Source: Bacteroidales bacterium (GTDB taxonomy: Bacteria > Bacteroidota > Bacteroidia > Bacteroidales > JAUNSR01). From it: a stretch of 40,097 nucleotides of DNA. The stretch covers positions 1 to 40,097 of the forward strand of contig JAUNSR010000027.1 of the NCBI GenBank assembly GCA_030539115.1, given 5' to 3'. A program made the translations under genes and the position numbers. Within the stretch, counting starts at the first letter, position 1. Each line of letters starts with the position of its first letter. Below the pieces are notes generated by a model. That model did no database searches and was not told the origin of the DNA. It was given only the letters and a program-made list of their open reading frames with translations. Of this stretch, positions 1 to 7,612 are shown one piece after another.

Positions 1-54
1 ATACTCGTCTCGCCAACTTTCTTTGAATTCTATGTTTTGGGTTTCTGTAGTCAT
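1..54 (-). CDS. 5' end of an AlbA_2/Schlafen-like ATP-binding protein (partial)
   Basis: The minus strand opens with ATG at 54-52 and runs off the window after 18 codons, reading MTTETQNIEFKESWRDEY. The pattern N-I-E-F-K-E-S-W-x-D-E-Y is the typical start of the AlbA_2 (Schlafen-like, 'divergent AAA-4') DNA-binding domain found in many Bacteroidota putative regulators or ATP-binding proteins. Only the first 18 residues are visible, so the family call rests on this short motif. It begins 5 bp after the stop of the NA37 C-terminal reading frame and lies on the same strand, so it is probably the last visible member of the minus-strand operon starting near 3819. Function is inferred; AlbA_2 proteins are common in defence and accessory loci. 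Confidence 0.6.
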   Translation of the reverse strand, partial: MTTETQNIEFKESWRDEY

Positions 55-59
55 TATAT

Positions 60-188
60 TTATTTTTCTTCTTTAAAAAACAACTGATAGTAATACATCT
101 TTCGCTTCTCATCATAGCCTCTTTCAATATATTGCTCTCCGCCATGAATGTTTATATCAAAGTTCTTATCAAGCTTGATTGTTGTCAT
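60..188 (-). CDS. C-terminal fragment of NA37-family nucleoid-associated protein (displaced frame)
   Basis: This 42-codon reading frame starts with ATG at 188-186, overlapping the TGA of the preceding frame (ATGA), and stops with TAA at 62-60. Its sequence (I-K-L-D-K-N-F-x-I-x-I-H-G-G, then a Y-x-x-x-F-F-K-E-E-K end) is the usual C-terminus of Bacteroidota 37-kDa nucleoid-associated proteins, which in intact members is part of a single polypeptide of about 350 residues. Read backwards past its ATG the frame stays open and continues the homology (A-I-K-x-Q-G-H-W-T-M-T-T-I-K). It is therefore best seen as the detached tail of the gene at 185-1108 rather than an independent small gene. ATGA re-initiation could still allow translation as a separate peptide. 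Confidence 0.7.
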   Translation of the reverse strand: MTTIKLDKNFDINIHGGEQYIERGYDEKRKMYYYQLFFKEEK

Positions 189-1108
189 TGTCCAGTGCCC
201 TTGCGTTTTATTGCAGTTGATACAGTTTCAAAGGTATCATCAATTTCCATATCACGCTCTCTTTGGTAAGTTTCTTTGTATTGCTTAAATTCAGAAACTA
301 ATTTCGGAGTTTCAAAGACTTGTTCCGCAAAGGCATCTACATTAACAGATTCTTCTTTCAATGCTTTAACACTTCTGTTCATATATGTTGCTTTCTCAAT
401 CTTACCATTTTCATTTGGCAATTGAGAAACAAAACTTTTGCATAGAGACAACATATTTTGGGTTTGATTGAAACTATCTTTTCGAGGGCGTACATGTAAA
501 AAGTCATCTGTCCAATACTTCGCCTCAGTTCCCTTATTCGTATTATCTACAATTGCAACTACATAGCCGTTTTCTTTTTCAATATTGAAAATTAAACAAC
601 CCTTATCCAACTTATTAATGTTAATACCACTTTCACTCTCTATTTCAAAGATATTCCCTCGAGAGTGTATTTTCAAAAAGGTGTCTTTGTTCTCAGATTT
701 AAATATGCTAATACAATCTATGGTCTTACCATTAAATACACAATCTCTAAAATACGAGAAACACAACTCCCCTGATTTTATTTGTGGGTGAATACTTTTG
801 TCATACAGATATCTAGCACAATTTTGTGATTGTTCTACAAATTCATTTGTAGTTTCAAAAATTAAACTGACAAAGTTAAATATCGGATTTAGTTCCAATT
901 GAGGTGTAAAATAGAAACCATACAAGTCTTCTAACTTGAAGTTGTTGTCTATTAAATTCTTGATATGTGCTTCTATATCCTTACACTGGGTTAAAGCATT
1001 CGAAAATTGAACACCATTTCCATTGGTTTTGTTACCAACAAAATGCACAATAAATTTATCATGCCTGCCTAATGTTAAATTATTTATCTTATTCATTGTA
1101 TATATCAC
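185..1108 (-). CDS. NA37/YejK-like nucleoid-associated protein, frameshifted near its C-terminus
   Basis: The 307-residue product resembles the NA37 family (37-kDa nucleoid-associated protein, YejK/NdpA-like), which binds DNA. Recognisable family blocks are F-x-V-H-F-V-G-N-K near residue 20, F-K-S-E-N-K-D-T-F-L-K near 140, the L-D-K-G-C-L-I-F-N block near 167, and V-A-I-V-D-N-T-N-K-G followed by Y-W-T-D-D-F-L-H-V-R near 185-210. The frame ends early, about 42 residues short of the family length. The missing tail sits in the next frame at 60-188, and adding one A in the A4 run (plus-strand T at 206-209) would join them into about 349 residues. ATG at 1108 or at 1096 could be the start; both overlap the end of the upstream ATPase gene, implying translational coupling. 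It may be a pseudogene, a sequencing error or a case of -1 frameshifting. Confidence 0.8.
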   Translation of the reverse strand: MIYTMNKINNLTLGRHDKFIVHFVGNKTNGNGVQFSNALTQCKDIEAHIKNLIDNNFKLEDLYGFYFTPQLELNPIFNFVSLIFETTNEFVEQSQNCARYLYDKSIHPQIKSGELCFSYFRDCVFNGKTIDCISIFKSENKDTFLKIHSRGNIFEIESESGININKLDKGCLIFNIEKENGYVVAIVDNTNKGTEAKYWTDDFLHVRPRKDSFNQTQNMLSLCKSFVSQLPNENGKIEKATYMNRSVKALKEESVNVDAFAEQVFETPKLVSEFKQYKETYQRERDMEIDDTFETVSTAIKRKGTGQ

Positions 1109-2963
1109 TAGGGATTAAACCATCTCCATTTATAAATTCATCAACAGTATGAAAATTAAGCAGATTGTTTTCATTCCAATATTCTTTAGGAGCATGCTCC
1201 ACCATAAATATCTGGAATGTTACTTTTTTCTCATTTATGATATAACTAATAAATGAATCAATGAGAGAGAAAGCATCTAGCAGTTTCTTCTTATCATCAT
1301 TTCCTGTTTTTTCATTGCTTGAACCTGTATAATATGGGATACTTGGCTGGTCTATAAATAGAAATCGAGGGACGTGTACTTGTCCTACATTTATCATATG
1401 CTCATGCAATCCCAGATAAAAACATAAATGCATAAACATATAGTTTGATTTGCTACCTACATTCTCAAGTGGGAATAACTGTCCTTCAGGTACCAATTGT
1501 AAAATCATATCGGTATCATTGAACTGAGTTTGACTATTTTTATATGCTGGCAGTGACTCTAATCTATCGTAAATCCGCTGTATACATTTATTAAGTGAAT
1601 TTTTCATTATATATTTTACTTCATCAATGTTTTTCAAATTATGCTCTAGATTAGCTTTTTCATCATTTAGCTGATTTAGAAGAACTCCATCTATTGGTTC
1701 AAAATATTCTTTCTTCTGTAAACTTTCATAAGCATTTTTAACCTCTCCTATAATGATATACTTTTCCCCTTCTGTACGATAAACTTGTTGTATAGAATTT
1801 AGTTTATTAATTCTACATTCCACATCAGATAACTCTTTTTGTAAACTCTCCACATCTATAGTTGTTCTCAAAGGTTTAAGTCTCTGCTTAGAAAGTTCTC
1901 TTTGAATAGTTCTCAACGAACACTCCAAACTATCAACAAAGGTCTTTGTCTCATATGATTCTATCAGTTGATCTGACAAATTTTTATTTAGATATTCTAT
2001 TGGTTTTAGGCTATCCGCACTTTTTTCGAGATTCCTTTTATAAGATTCATACTCTTTTTTATATCTGTCAACTGCAGATAATTGCATATTAATTTCTAAA
2101 CGACGTTTGTTCAATCTGTCAATCTCTTCAAACAAAGTTGAATTATTTGCTGTTTTTTTTGAATTTACAATAAGCTCTTTAATGATTAATATAGCATCAT
2201 CTAATGAATTTATTTCGAATGAATACTCGATAAATTCATATTTTTTCAATTTCTCAATGAGGGCATAAATGCCTTTTGCAAAAGCTTTTTCAGCTTGGCT
2301 TTTTCTCTTTTCACGCGAATATATTTTCTTTATTTCGTCATCAATTTGTTTAATTCTTTCTTTGGCTTTTGAGTTCTCCATATCGTTAACACCAATAACC
2401 AAATCAAAAATATGAGTCAAAGCTTTATCATATTCTTCTTTCCCATAAAACGGGGTGTCAAAATATGTGTTAGATGTTCCTATAATATTTTCAGTTAATG
2501 AATTAAATAACAGAAAGTGTCTGTATGACAAATTGAATGGTACTTTGCCTAAATCTTTACCATATGGGAACCTTAATTCGTCTGTTATTCCGAATTCTTG
2601 ATCCAATATTGATTTTACTTGCGCTATTTCAATATTTGCCTGTGGAAAACTTGGTAATACACCATATCCGAAGTAGACTTCAGAAGATACTGTTTCTTTT
2701 TGAGTCGCTTTTCTTGCGATAGATATTTCATTTTCATTTATAGTAAATCGGATACCATACCATGCAACTTTTTCATTAATGCTATTGGCTATATTTGTCT
2801 TGTTAGCCATTAGACAATAATCTATAATACTCCAAAAACTGGTTTTACCAGTAGTCGCATCTCCAGTAACAACATTGACTTTATTGGGCAATAATTCATA
2901 ACTTTTAGAAATGTTATTGCCACCCTTAAACCATAGTTTGATTTCATGTATAATAAACTTCAT
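1089..2963 (-). CDS. DUF3732-type SMC/RecF-like ATPase of an ABC three-component system
   Basis: A 624-residue P-loop ATPase of the RecN/SMC-like ABC type. A Walker A motif (GDATTGKTS) is at residues 34-42. A long charged, coiled-coil-rich middle covers about residues 195-460. A Walker B-like motif (F-L-F-I-D-Q-P) lies near 535-540, followed by a late block with V-E-H-A near 587-590. D-Q-P in place of D-E-P and the F-x-I-D-Q-P-S-x-x-Y-Y signature are typical of DUF3732 proteins, the ATPase subunits of ABC-3C conflict systems. Its ATG overlaps the TGA of the preceding gene (ATGA), and its stop overlaps the start of the NA37 gene, so all are co-translated. In the family the ATPase is thought to sense invasive nucleic acid or signal to an effector; that role is inferred here. 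Confidence 0.8.
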   Translation of the reverse strand: MKFIIHEIKLWFKGGNNISKSYELLPNKVNVVTGDATTGKTSFWSIIDYCLMANKTNIANSINEKVAWYGIRFTINENEISIARKATQKETVSSEVYFGYGVLPSFPQANIEIAQVKSILDQEFGITDELRFPYGKDLGKVPFNLSYRHFLLFNSLTENIIGTSNTYFDTPFYGKEEYDKALTHIFDLVIGVNDMENSKAKERIKQIDDEIKKIYSREKRKSQAEKAFAKGIYALIEKLKKYEFIEYSFEINSLDDAILIIKELIVNSKKTANNSTLFEEIDRLNKRRLEINMQLSAVDRYKKEYESYKRNLEKSADSLKPIEYLNKNLSDQLIESYETKTFVDSLECSLRTIQRELSKQRLKPLRTTIDVESLQKELSDVECRINKLNSIQQVYRTEGEKYIIIGEVKNAYESLQKKEYFEPIDGVLLNQLNDEKANLEHNLKNIDEVKYIMKNSLNKCIQRIYDRLESLPAYKNSQTQFNDTDMILQLVPEGQLFPLENVGSKSNYMFMHLCFYLGLHEHMINVGQVHVPRFLFIDQPSIPYYTGSSNEKTGNDDKKKLLDAFSLIDSFISYIINEKKVTFQIFMVEHAPKEYWNENNLLNFHTVDEFINGDGLIPSDIYNE

Positions 2964-3415
2964 AATTGAACTTTTAAAATTTTGTAAAGTTGACTAGTTG
3001 AATATTTATTGAGAATGGATGCCAAAAATGGAATTACTTTTTTAATTCTTTCAAACCTATTACCCATATCGGCCTCATCATAAATAAAATCAGAAATTGT
3101 AAAAATATTATTAGACGAAATCCCAATCTGTTTATTTTTATTTAGAAAGAGTATTGAGTTAATAGTAATTGGCAATAAGGATAAATATCTTTTGTTAAAA
3201 TAAGCAAATAATTTTGGCCTATTGTTGACTATACACTCTAACTTATAATCATCGTTCTGTATATTTGTTAAATACGTTACAGTTCTATCATCTAACAGAA
3301 ATGGGAGTATCAAGCACGATTGTGCCGTATTGATTGATTTTACATTTTGTAAATATGCTAATAAGATACAACTAGCTATAGCTTCATTGTTATATATGTA
3401 ATATACTTCTTTCAT
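2960..3415 (-). CDS. ABC three-component system middle component
   Basis: A small protein of about 151 residues lying between the C-terminal-domain protein and the DUF3732 ATPase, the position held by 'middle component' (MC) proteins of ABC-3C systems. The start is taken at ATG 3415-3413, because it forms an ATGA overlap with the stop of the upstream frame; an in-frame ATG at 3439 is also possible. The sequence has the helical MC pattern: an N-terminal Y-N-N-E-A-I-A-S-C-I-L-L helix, then a Q-S-C-L-I-L-P-F-L-L-D-D block near residue 40, and a later F-I-Y-D-E-A-D block. No catalytic motif is visible. The call rests on gene order, size and these blocks. The stop overlaps the ATPase ATG as ATGA, so stoichiometric coupled translation is expected. 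Confidence 0.65.
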   Translation of the reverse strand: MKEVYYIYNNEAIASCILLAYLQNVKSINTAQSCLILPFLLDDRTVTYLTNIQNDDYKLECIVNNRPKLFAYFNKRYLSLLPITINSILFLNKNKQIGISSNNIFTISDFIYDEADMGNRFERIKKVIPFLASILNKYSTSQLYKILKVQL

Positions 3416-3819
3416 ATAGTTTTGTATTTCTGTTCCCAATCATAATGCCATCCAACTTCAGGAGTATTGGATAATGCATAATAAAATCCATTACTAAACT
3501 CTATGCCTAATGGATTTCCCATTAATAAAAGATTCTCTTTTCGTAGCAAATCTACTAATTGGGCTCCAAGTTCTTTAATGTTATTCTCAAAATCAACTGC
3601 AGAATGTCCGGATTTAATTTGTCGTTCTATTTGACGATATTTAGAACGAAATTCATGGCAATAAGTGTAAGTACATAAGTACATTACCTTTACATCACTC
3701 ACAGCATGAAATAGAAACGACTGAGGAATATTCAATTTTTGAATATCTGTTACACCCGACCTATGATTTTCAACAAGAAATATTATCTCACGGAAATGAA
3801 ATTGAAGTGATTTCTCCAA
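3412..3819 (-). CDS. Truncated ABC-3C effector/C-terminal-domain protein (chimeric N-terminus)
   Basis: An open frame of 135 codons. From about residue 58 it reads like the end of an ABC-3C C-terminal-domain protein: an amphipathic helix region, then L-L-R-K-E-N-L-L-L-M-G-N, N-G-F-Y-Y-A-L-S-N and V-G-W-H-Y-D-W-E. Residues 1-57 are antisense to a WYL-domain coding remnant (3645-3884) and are therefore probably not ancestral. Intact proteins of this type carry an N-terminal effector domain (nuclease, protease, TIR or similar) upstream of the CTD; none is present here. The frame ends in an ATGA overlap with the middle component. Most likely this is the surviving 3' end of an effector gene cut by recombination at about 3645. 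Whether the chimeric frame is translated is unknown. Confidence 0.55.
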   Translation of the reverse strand: MEKSLQFHFREIIFLVENHRSGVTDIQKLNIPQSFLFHAVSDVKVMYLCTYTYCHEFRSKYRQIERQIKSGHSAVDFENNIKELGAQLVDLLRKENLLLMGNPLGIEFSNGFYYALSNTPEVGWHYDWEQKYKTI

Positions 3820-3884
3820 TATGGTTTAGAGAACAAATTAGAAAGATTGTGGAAAATATGAGCAAGCGTTATAATCATTCATAA
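3645..3884 (+). pseudogene. 3' remnant of a WYL-domain transcriptional regulator
   Basis: On the plus strand an open frame of 79 codons ends with TAA at 3882-3884. It contains the C-terminal part of a WYL-domain regulator: L-P-L-H-H-S-Q-H-E-I, E-E-Y-S-I-F-E-Y, H-P-T-Y-D-F-Q-Q-E-I-L-S-H-G, then E-I-E-V-I-S-P and a terminal R-x-x-I-R-K-I-V-E-N-M helix. These are the usual 'LPLHHSQ' and 'DF..EIL..G..VEVLSP' blocks of the WYL and WCX regions. The frame is closed on its 5' side by TAG at 3642-3644, and no helix-turn-helix or WYL N-terminal half is found upstream. The gene is therefore truncated, and the break coincides with the start of recognisable ABC-3C sequence on the other strand. Confidence 0.8.
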
Positions 3885-3886
3885 CA

Positions 3887-3918
3887 TTTGCCCGGATAAC
3901 AATAAAATACTATATTTG
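3887..3918 (+). promoter_or_regulatory. Bacteroidota-type promoter without an obvious gene
   Basis: TTTG at 3887-3890 and TATATTTG at 3911-3918 are separated by 20 nt, an exact match to the -33/-7 spacing and consensus of Bacteroidota housekeeping promoters. The predicted start site is near 3925. The only downstream frame on this strand is a 41-codon ORF that ends at the tandem repeat. Confidence 0.55.
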
Positions 3919-3938
3919 TGCAGAAGTTGTTTGAAGAG

Positions 3939-4064
3939 ATGCAAAATACAGAAAATCAGTGTAGTTACATTGTTACCAAATCGTTACCAACAACTTATTA
4001 CTTCTCAACTACAATCTATCAGTCAGATAGATACAAAAAAGTTTCTTATCCTATACAAAGATAA
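3939..4064 (+). CDS. Small ORF (41 aa) behind the orphan promoter; doubtful or a truncated gene start
   Basis: ATG at 3939 follows the promoter at 3887-3918 by about 20 nt, and the frame runs 41 codons to TAA at 4062-4064, which lies inside the first copy of the 84-bp repeat. The peptide contains Y-I-V-T-K-S-L-P-T-T-Y-Y-F and ends Y-P-I-Q-R. I do not recognise a family. It could be the surviving 5' end of a gene interrupted by the repeat element. A coding role is not established. Confidence 0.25.
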   Translation: MQNTENQCSYIVTKSLPTTYYFSTTIYQSDRYKKVSYPIQR

Positions 4065-4231
4065 TGCAAGCCGAACTCAATAAGCATTTTAAAGGGTAAG
4101 CTTTAAAAGTGCGTTTGATGAGGCGCCGCTTATCTTCTACAAAGATAATGCAAGCCGAACTCAATAAGCATTTTAAATGGCAAGCTTTAAAAATGCGTTT
4201 GATGAGGCGCCGCTTATCTTCTACAAAGATA
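4054..4231. repeat. Tandem 84-bp repeat (two full copies plus the start of a third)
   Basis: The unit beginning TACAAAGATAATGC starts at 4054 and again at 4138, and its first ten bases recur at 4222, a strict 84-bp period. The two full copies differ at only a few positions (for example AAAGGGTAAG versus AAATGGCAAG). Each copy is an imperfect palindrome: CTCAATAAGCATTTTAAA pairs with TTTAAAAATGCG...GATGAG, and the GCCG/CGGC flanks pair outside. Read on the minus strand each unit start gives TATCTTTGTA, a match to the -7 box. It resembles the dispersed intergenic hairpin elements found in Bacteroidota genomes. Confidence 0.85.
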
Positions 4232-4301
4232 CAATGTTTCGAAAGCGAATGAAGCTTTTTAAAAGTTCTTTGTATTTTACAATAAAATTATATCAGAATT
4301 T

Positions 4302-6548
4302 CTACTCTGTTACTTTGTCGCCAACTATAAAAATTGAAGAAACTTTTTGAAGGTTTAAATCCAATTGTGTGTATTTCTCACCATTAATATCAGTCTCATC
4401 TGTTTTTCTGATTTTTGTTATATTCCCTTTGTGAGGATTCCACCACTCGAGATTCTTGTATTTGCCTTTAAGAAATATTTGTGTTGAAATATTGCAATCT
4501 TGAGTGTTAGAAAAGTAATATATTTCCTTTCCAAAGTTCGCCTTATGCAGATAATTTAAAAATCCAACGGAGGAGCTTGGTATCTTATCTTTATTAAAAA
4601 TAACATCCTGACATATACCAAGATTATTGATGGCTTCTTCCAAACTGTTGCTCTCGGCATTATTTAAATAAATGAAATTTTTTCCTAAATATTGATTATT
4701 TATTTCATTCATTAATTCAGCTATTTCTTTATCTCTGTCAAACTCAGAAGACTTCCTTGGAAGAGCACCAACAGAAATAACCTTACCTCCATTTTTAAGA
4801 TATTCACAAACCTTCTTTAAAGCATCGGCGGAAATAACTTCACCTCCCGGTAGAATTAATAGCTTGTAATTTTGAACATTAACATTATTGTTCAATCTAA
4901 GGTTATTCCCATCAATAGATATTTTGCCGTTAGATAAATCTTCTGGATGGATATAAGTAAAATCTTCTCTTATTTCATTTGTAAGTATATCGCTTATTTT
5001 TAAATGGTTCACACCTTCAGGAAGCCAGTTAGCTACCGGAAGCCCTGAATTCTTATCTCTATTGATGTAGCTTTCTGCTTCAATTGCATTAATTGGCCAT
5101 AATACAGCTATATCAACAATTCTCAGTCCACCTTGAAGAAGCATACAGCTTCTTCCAACAAATGAGCTGTAATTAGGAAGAGATTCCCGAAGTCTTGGGT
5201 TTTCATTCCAAATAAGAGGCGGTATTTTTACTTTATTGCTATCTGTATCATACCACATTCCATGAGGTACAACAAAATTAACACCTCTTGCAAAGGCATC
5301 CATAGCAACTCTATAGAGAGTCAGAGAATCCATGTCATAATTAAATGCTCCACAAAGTTCGCCTCCAACTATAGGCTTGTCATCTCTATCGGCAGCCGAA
5401 CAAATTTGTTTAAATCCATGCTTCCCTCTATCATAAGAAAATATTGCATCTAAAAGAGGTATCTGGATATGACGATAATATTTCAAAATATCTCCATTTG
5501 CCACAACTGAATTAGGACTATAATTTTCAGGCGGATGCCCCATGCTCATTAGATTATTCCTCCAAGCCCATTCGGAGACTTTCCTTACATATCCTTCTGC
5601 CATTAATTCAGATCTGATATCAAAGAAAGCTACTCTTGCAGCCAGAGTTTCTTCTCCGATGTCATAGTATAGAGCAGGGTAATATAAGGCAGGATCTCTA
5701 TTGTATTTCTTTTGAAATATTGATGTAATTTCGGGAGTCCAAGTTTCTTCGTCATGTACAAAACCTACATCATCAAAAAAGCTCTTTGTTATTACATTGC
5801 CAAAATACTTATTATACCGCTTTCCATATTCATCATAGGTCATCTCTATAAGCTTGTTGACAGCCACTGTATCCATATAATCAACAAGATAATTATGAGT
5901 TTTACCCGAATTTTGTTCATACCCGAAAAACATAACTCTCCAATCACCTTTTGGAGTATCCCATATAATAGTTGAATCAGATATTAAATTTGTAAGACTT
6001 ACAATTTCATTGCTAATGGTATCCATTGCTGAAGTTACCATCCATTTTACATGATCTATGTTAGGTAGATTTATATGATTTTCTCTATCACCTTTCACGT
6101 ATATCTCCTCCTTAACTAAATGCTTTCTAGTGTAGTCTGGAAATTCTTTTTGGAGTCTTCCTCCGGCAGAACCACTTGGAAAATCGATGTCATCATATAG
6201 AATTACCTCACTTCCAATACTGTCGGATACTGAAAGAATATCCTGATAGCGGTCAAAATACTCTTTGCTTAAATATTGAGGTTCAGTTCCAGGACAAGGA
6301 ATGCCTGTTTTATATTGACCACCTGCTGAGATAGGCAATACTGTTACACCTCCAAATCCATTCAGAGTGTCTGCCTTTATAATTTGATCTTTTATCCCTT
6401 GTGTTGTGAGGTGTCCATTTATATGCCAAAAAGGTACAGGCCGATATTCTTTTGGAGGATTTTTAAACTCTTTTTTTATGTTTATTATATCATTGCTTTG
6501 ACAGCCAAATAAAAATAGTGCTATCATCGCTGACAATGTTTTATTCAT
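4302..6548 (-). CDS. GH106-like glycoside hydrolase lipoprotein (putative alpha-L-rhamnosidase)
   Basis: The start is placed at ATG 6548 because it gives a clean lipoprotein signal, MNKTLSAMIALFLFGC, with the lipobox Cys at residue 16; the longer frame from 6575 would add nine residues ahead of it. The 748-residue product has the hallmarks of large Bacteroidota hydrolases of the GH106 / 'glycosyl hydrolase' type: Y-R-P-V-P-F-W-H-I-N-G near the N-terminus, a G-F-G-G-V-T-V-L-P strand, Y-D-D-I-D-F-P-S-G-S-A-G-G, F-F-D-D-V-G-F near the middle, then G-H-P-P-E-N and G-G-E-L-C-G-A-F. It is shorter than many GH106 enzymes (about 1,000 residues), so the C-terminal beta-sandwich modules may be reduced. 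The substrate is inferred from family only. It is not in a SusC/SusD operon. Periplasmic or surface-anchored location is expected. Confidence 0.65.
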   Translation of the reverse strand: MNKTLSAMIALFLFGCQSNDIINIKKEFKNPPKEYRPVPFWHINGHLTTQGIKDQIIKADTLNGFGGVTVLPISAGGQYKTGIPCPGTEPQYLSKEYFDRYQDILSVSDSIGSEVILYDDIDFPSGSAGGRLQKEFPDYTRKHLVKEEIYVKGDRENHINLPNIDHVKWMVTSAMDTISNEIVSLTNLISDSTIIWDTPKGDWRVMFFGYEQNSGKTHNYLVDYMDTVAVNKLIEMTYDEYGKRYNKYFGNVITKSFFDDVGFVHDEETWTPEITSIFQKKYNRDPALYYPALYYDIGEETLAARVAFFDIRSELMAEGYVRKVSEWAWRNNLMSMGHPPENYSPNSVVANGDILKYYRHIQIPLLDAIFSYDRGKHGFKQICSAADRDDKPIVGGELCGAFNYDMDSLTLYRVAMDAFARGVNFVVPHGMWYDTDSNKVKIPPLIWNENPRLRESLPNYSSFVGRSCMLLQGGLRIVDIAVLWPINAIEAESYINRDKNSGLPVANWLPEGVNHLKISDILTNEIREDFTYIHPEDLSNGKISIDGNNLRLNNNVNVQNYKLLILPGGEVISADALKKVCEYLKNGGKVISVGALPRKSSEFDRDKEIAELMNEINNQYLGKNFIYLNNAESNSLEEAINNLGICQDVIFNKDKIPSSSVGFLNYLHKANFGKEIYYFSNTQDCNISTQIFLKGKYKNLEWWNPHKGNITKIRKTDETDINGEKYTQLDLNLQKVSSIFIVGDKVTE

Positions 6549-6643
6549 AAAGTATAGTTTTAAGGTTATAAACACAATGAATGTTTTCTATAACCCTAAA
6601 TTATACAATAATATTACATTGAAAGAAATTGTAAGCAAAAAAA

Positions 6644-7612
6644 CTATAGGAATAATCTTGAAACAAGGCGTCCAAAATGTTCAGAAATAGAAAAGGCGTG
6701 AAACACTCTTCTCATTTTTCTTCCAGGCAAACTCTTTAATGAGGGATATTTTTTTAGGATTCTCAGAGCTTGTTGGCTTTTCTCACATGGAGAGTCATAA
6801 AAGTGATATTGGAAACTCCTTATTATGCTTTGCAGCTGCAGGCAATCAACGCTTTCTTCCAATTGATCGTACTCAGGCTTGTCTTTTAAAAAGTTTCTTA
6901 TAAGTTCAGGGTAAGTGTTTAAATCAAAATAATGCTTTTCAGAAAAACATAGTTTCTTCTCCTCAGGATTTTTCCTTATAAAATGATGAAGTAGAGGTTC
7001 GCTGTCAAGCTTTACTATTTTTTTTGAATAATATGCAAGTTGTGTGGTAAGCAGAGTGTCTTCACCAAGAAATAACTCAGCATCAAATTTTATGTCAAAA
7101 TTTGAATAAAGAGCTCTTGAATGAAAAACGCTCCAAACCATCCAATAATTCTCGCGAGAGTAAATTGTTTTTATAAAATCTATTCCGGTAAGTCGCACAA
7201 AGCGTATTGAATGAGATGCCTTTCTTGTGTTGTTGTATTCATTCTCAATCCAAAAATTGAGAACAACCATATCCGCAGCGGTATCTTCCGCCCTATTATA
7301 AAGTTTCTCCAAAGCATCAACTTCAAGTGTATCATCACCGTCAAGATGATAAACATATTTACCGTTAGCCATTTTTAATCCGGCATCACGAGCCAAAGAC
7401 AATCCTTCTCCGGCTTTATTAAGAAGCTTTATCCTCTTATCTTTATCCATATGTTCACAAATTATTTCAGGAGAATGATCTGTACTGCCGCCTTCAACGA
7501 CAATAATTTCAATTTCCTTTAATGTTTGAGCCATAACAGAATCAAGACATCCGCCAATATGAGACTCTTGATTGATAACAGGTATGATAACCGAGACTTT
7601 TACAGAATCCAT
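6644..7612 (-). CDS. Family 2 glycosyltransferase
   Basis: A 322-residue GT-A enzyme with the classic GT2 start: K-V-S-V-I-I-P-V-I-N-Q-E near residue 5, L-D-S-V-M-A-Q-T near 23, E-I-I-V-V-E-G-G-S-T-D-H-S near 35-46, A-R-D-A-G-L near 74, and the metal/nucleotide-sugar D-x-D in H-L-D-G-D-D-T near 90-95. The C-terminal half is the variable acceptor-binding region. There is no membrane segment, so it is probably a cytoplasmic or peripheral enzyme acting on a surface polysaccharide or glycoprotein glycan. The acceptor cannot be told from sequence. It lies 95 bp upstream of the GH106-like gene on the same strand, and the two could be co-transcribed. Confidence 0.85.
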   Translation of the reverse strand: MDSVKVSVIIPVINQESHIGGCLDSVMAQTLKEIEIIVVEGGSTDHSPEIICEHMDKDKRIKLLNKAGEGLSLARDAGLKMANGKYVYHLDGDDTLEVDALEKLYNRAEDTAADMVVLNFWIENEYNNTRKASHSIRFVRLTGIDFIKTIYSRENYWMVWSVFHSRALYSNFDIKFDAELFLGEDTLLTTQLAYYSKKIVKLDSEPLLHHFIRKNPEEKKLCFSEKHYFDLNTYPELIRNFLKDKPEYDQLEESVDCLQLQSIIRSFQYHFYDSPCEKSQQALRILKKYPSLKSLPGRKMRRVFHAFSISEHFGRLVSRLFL

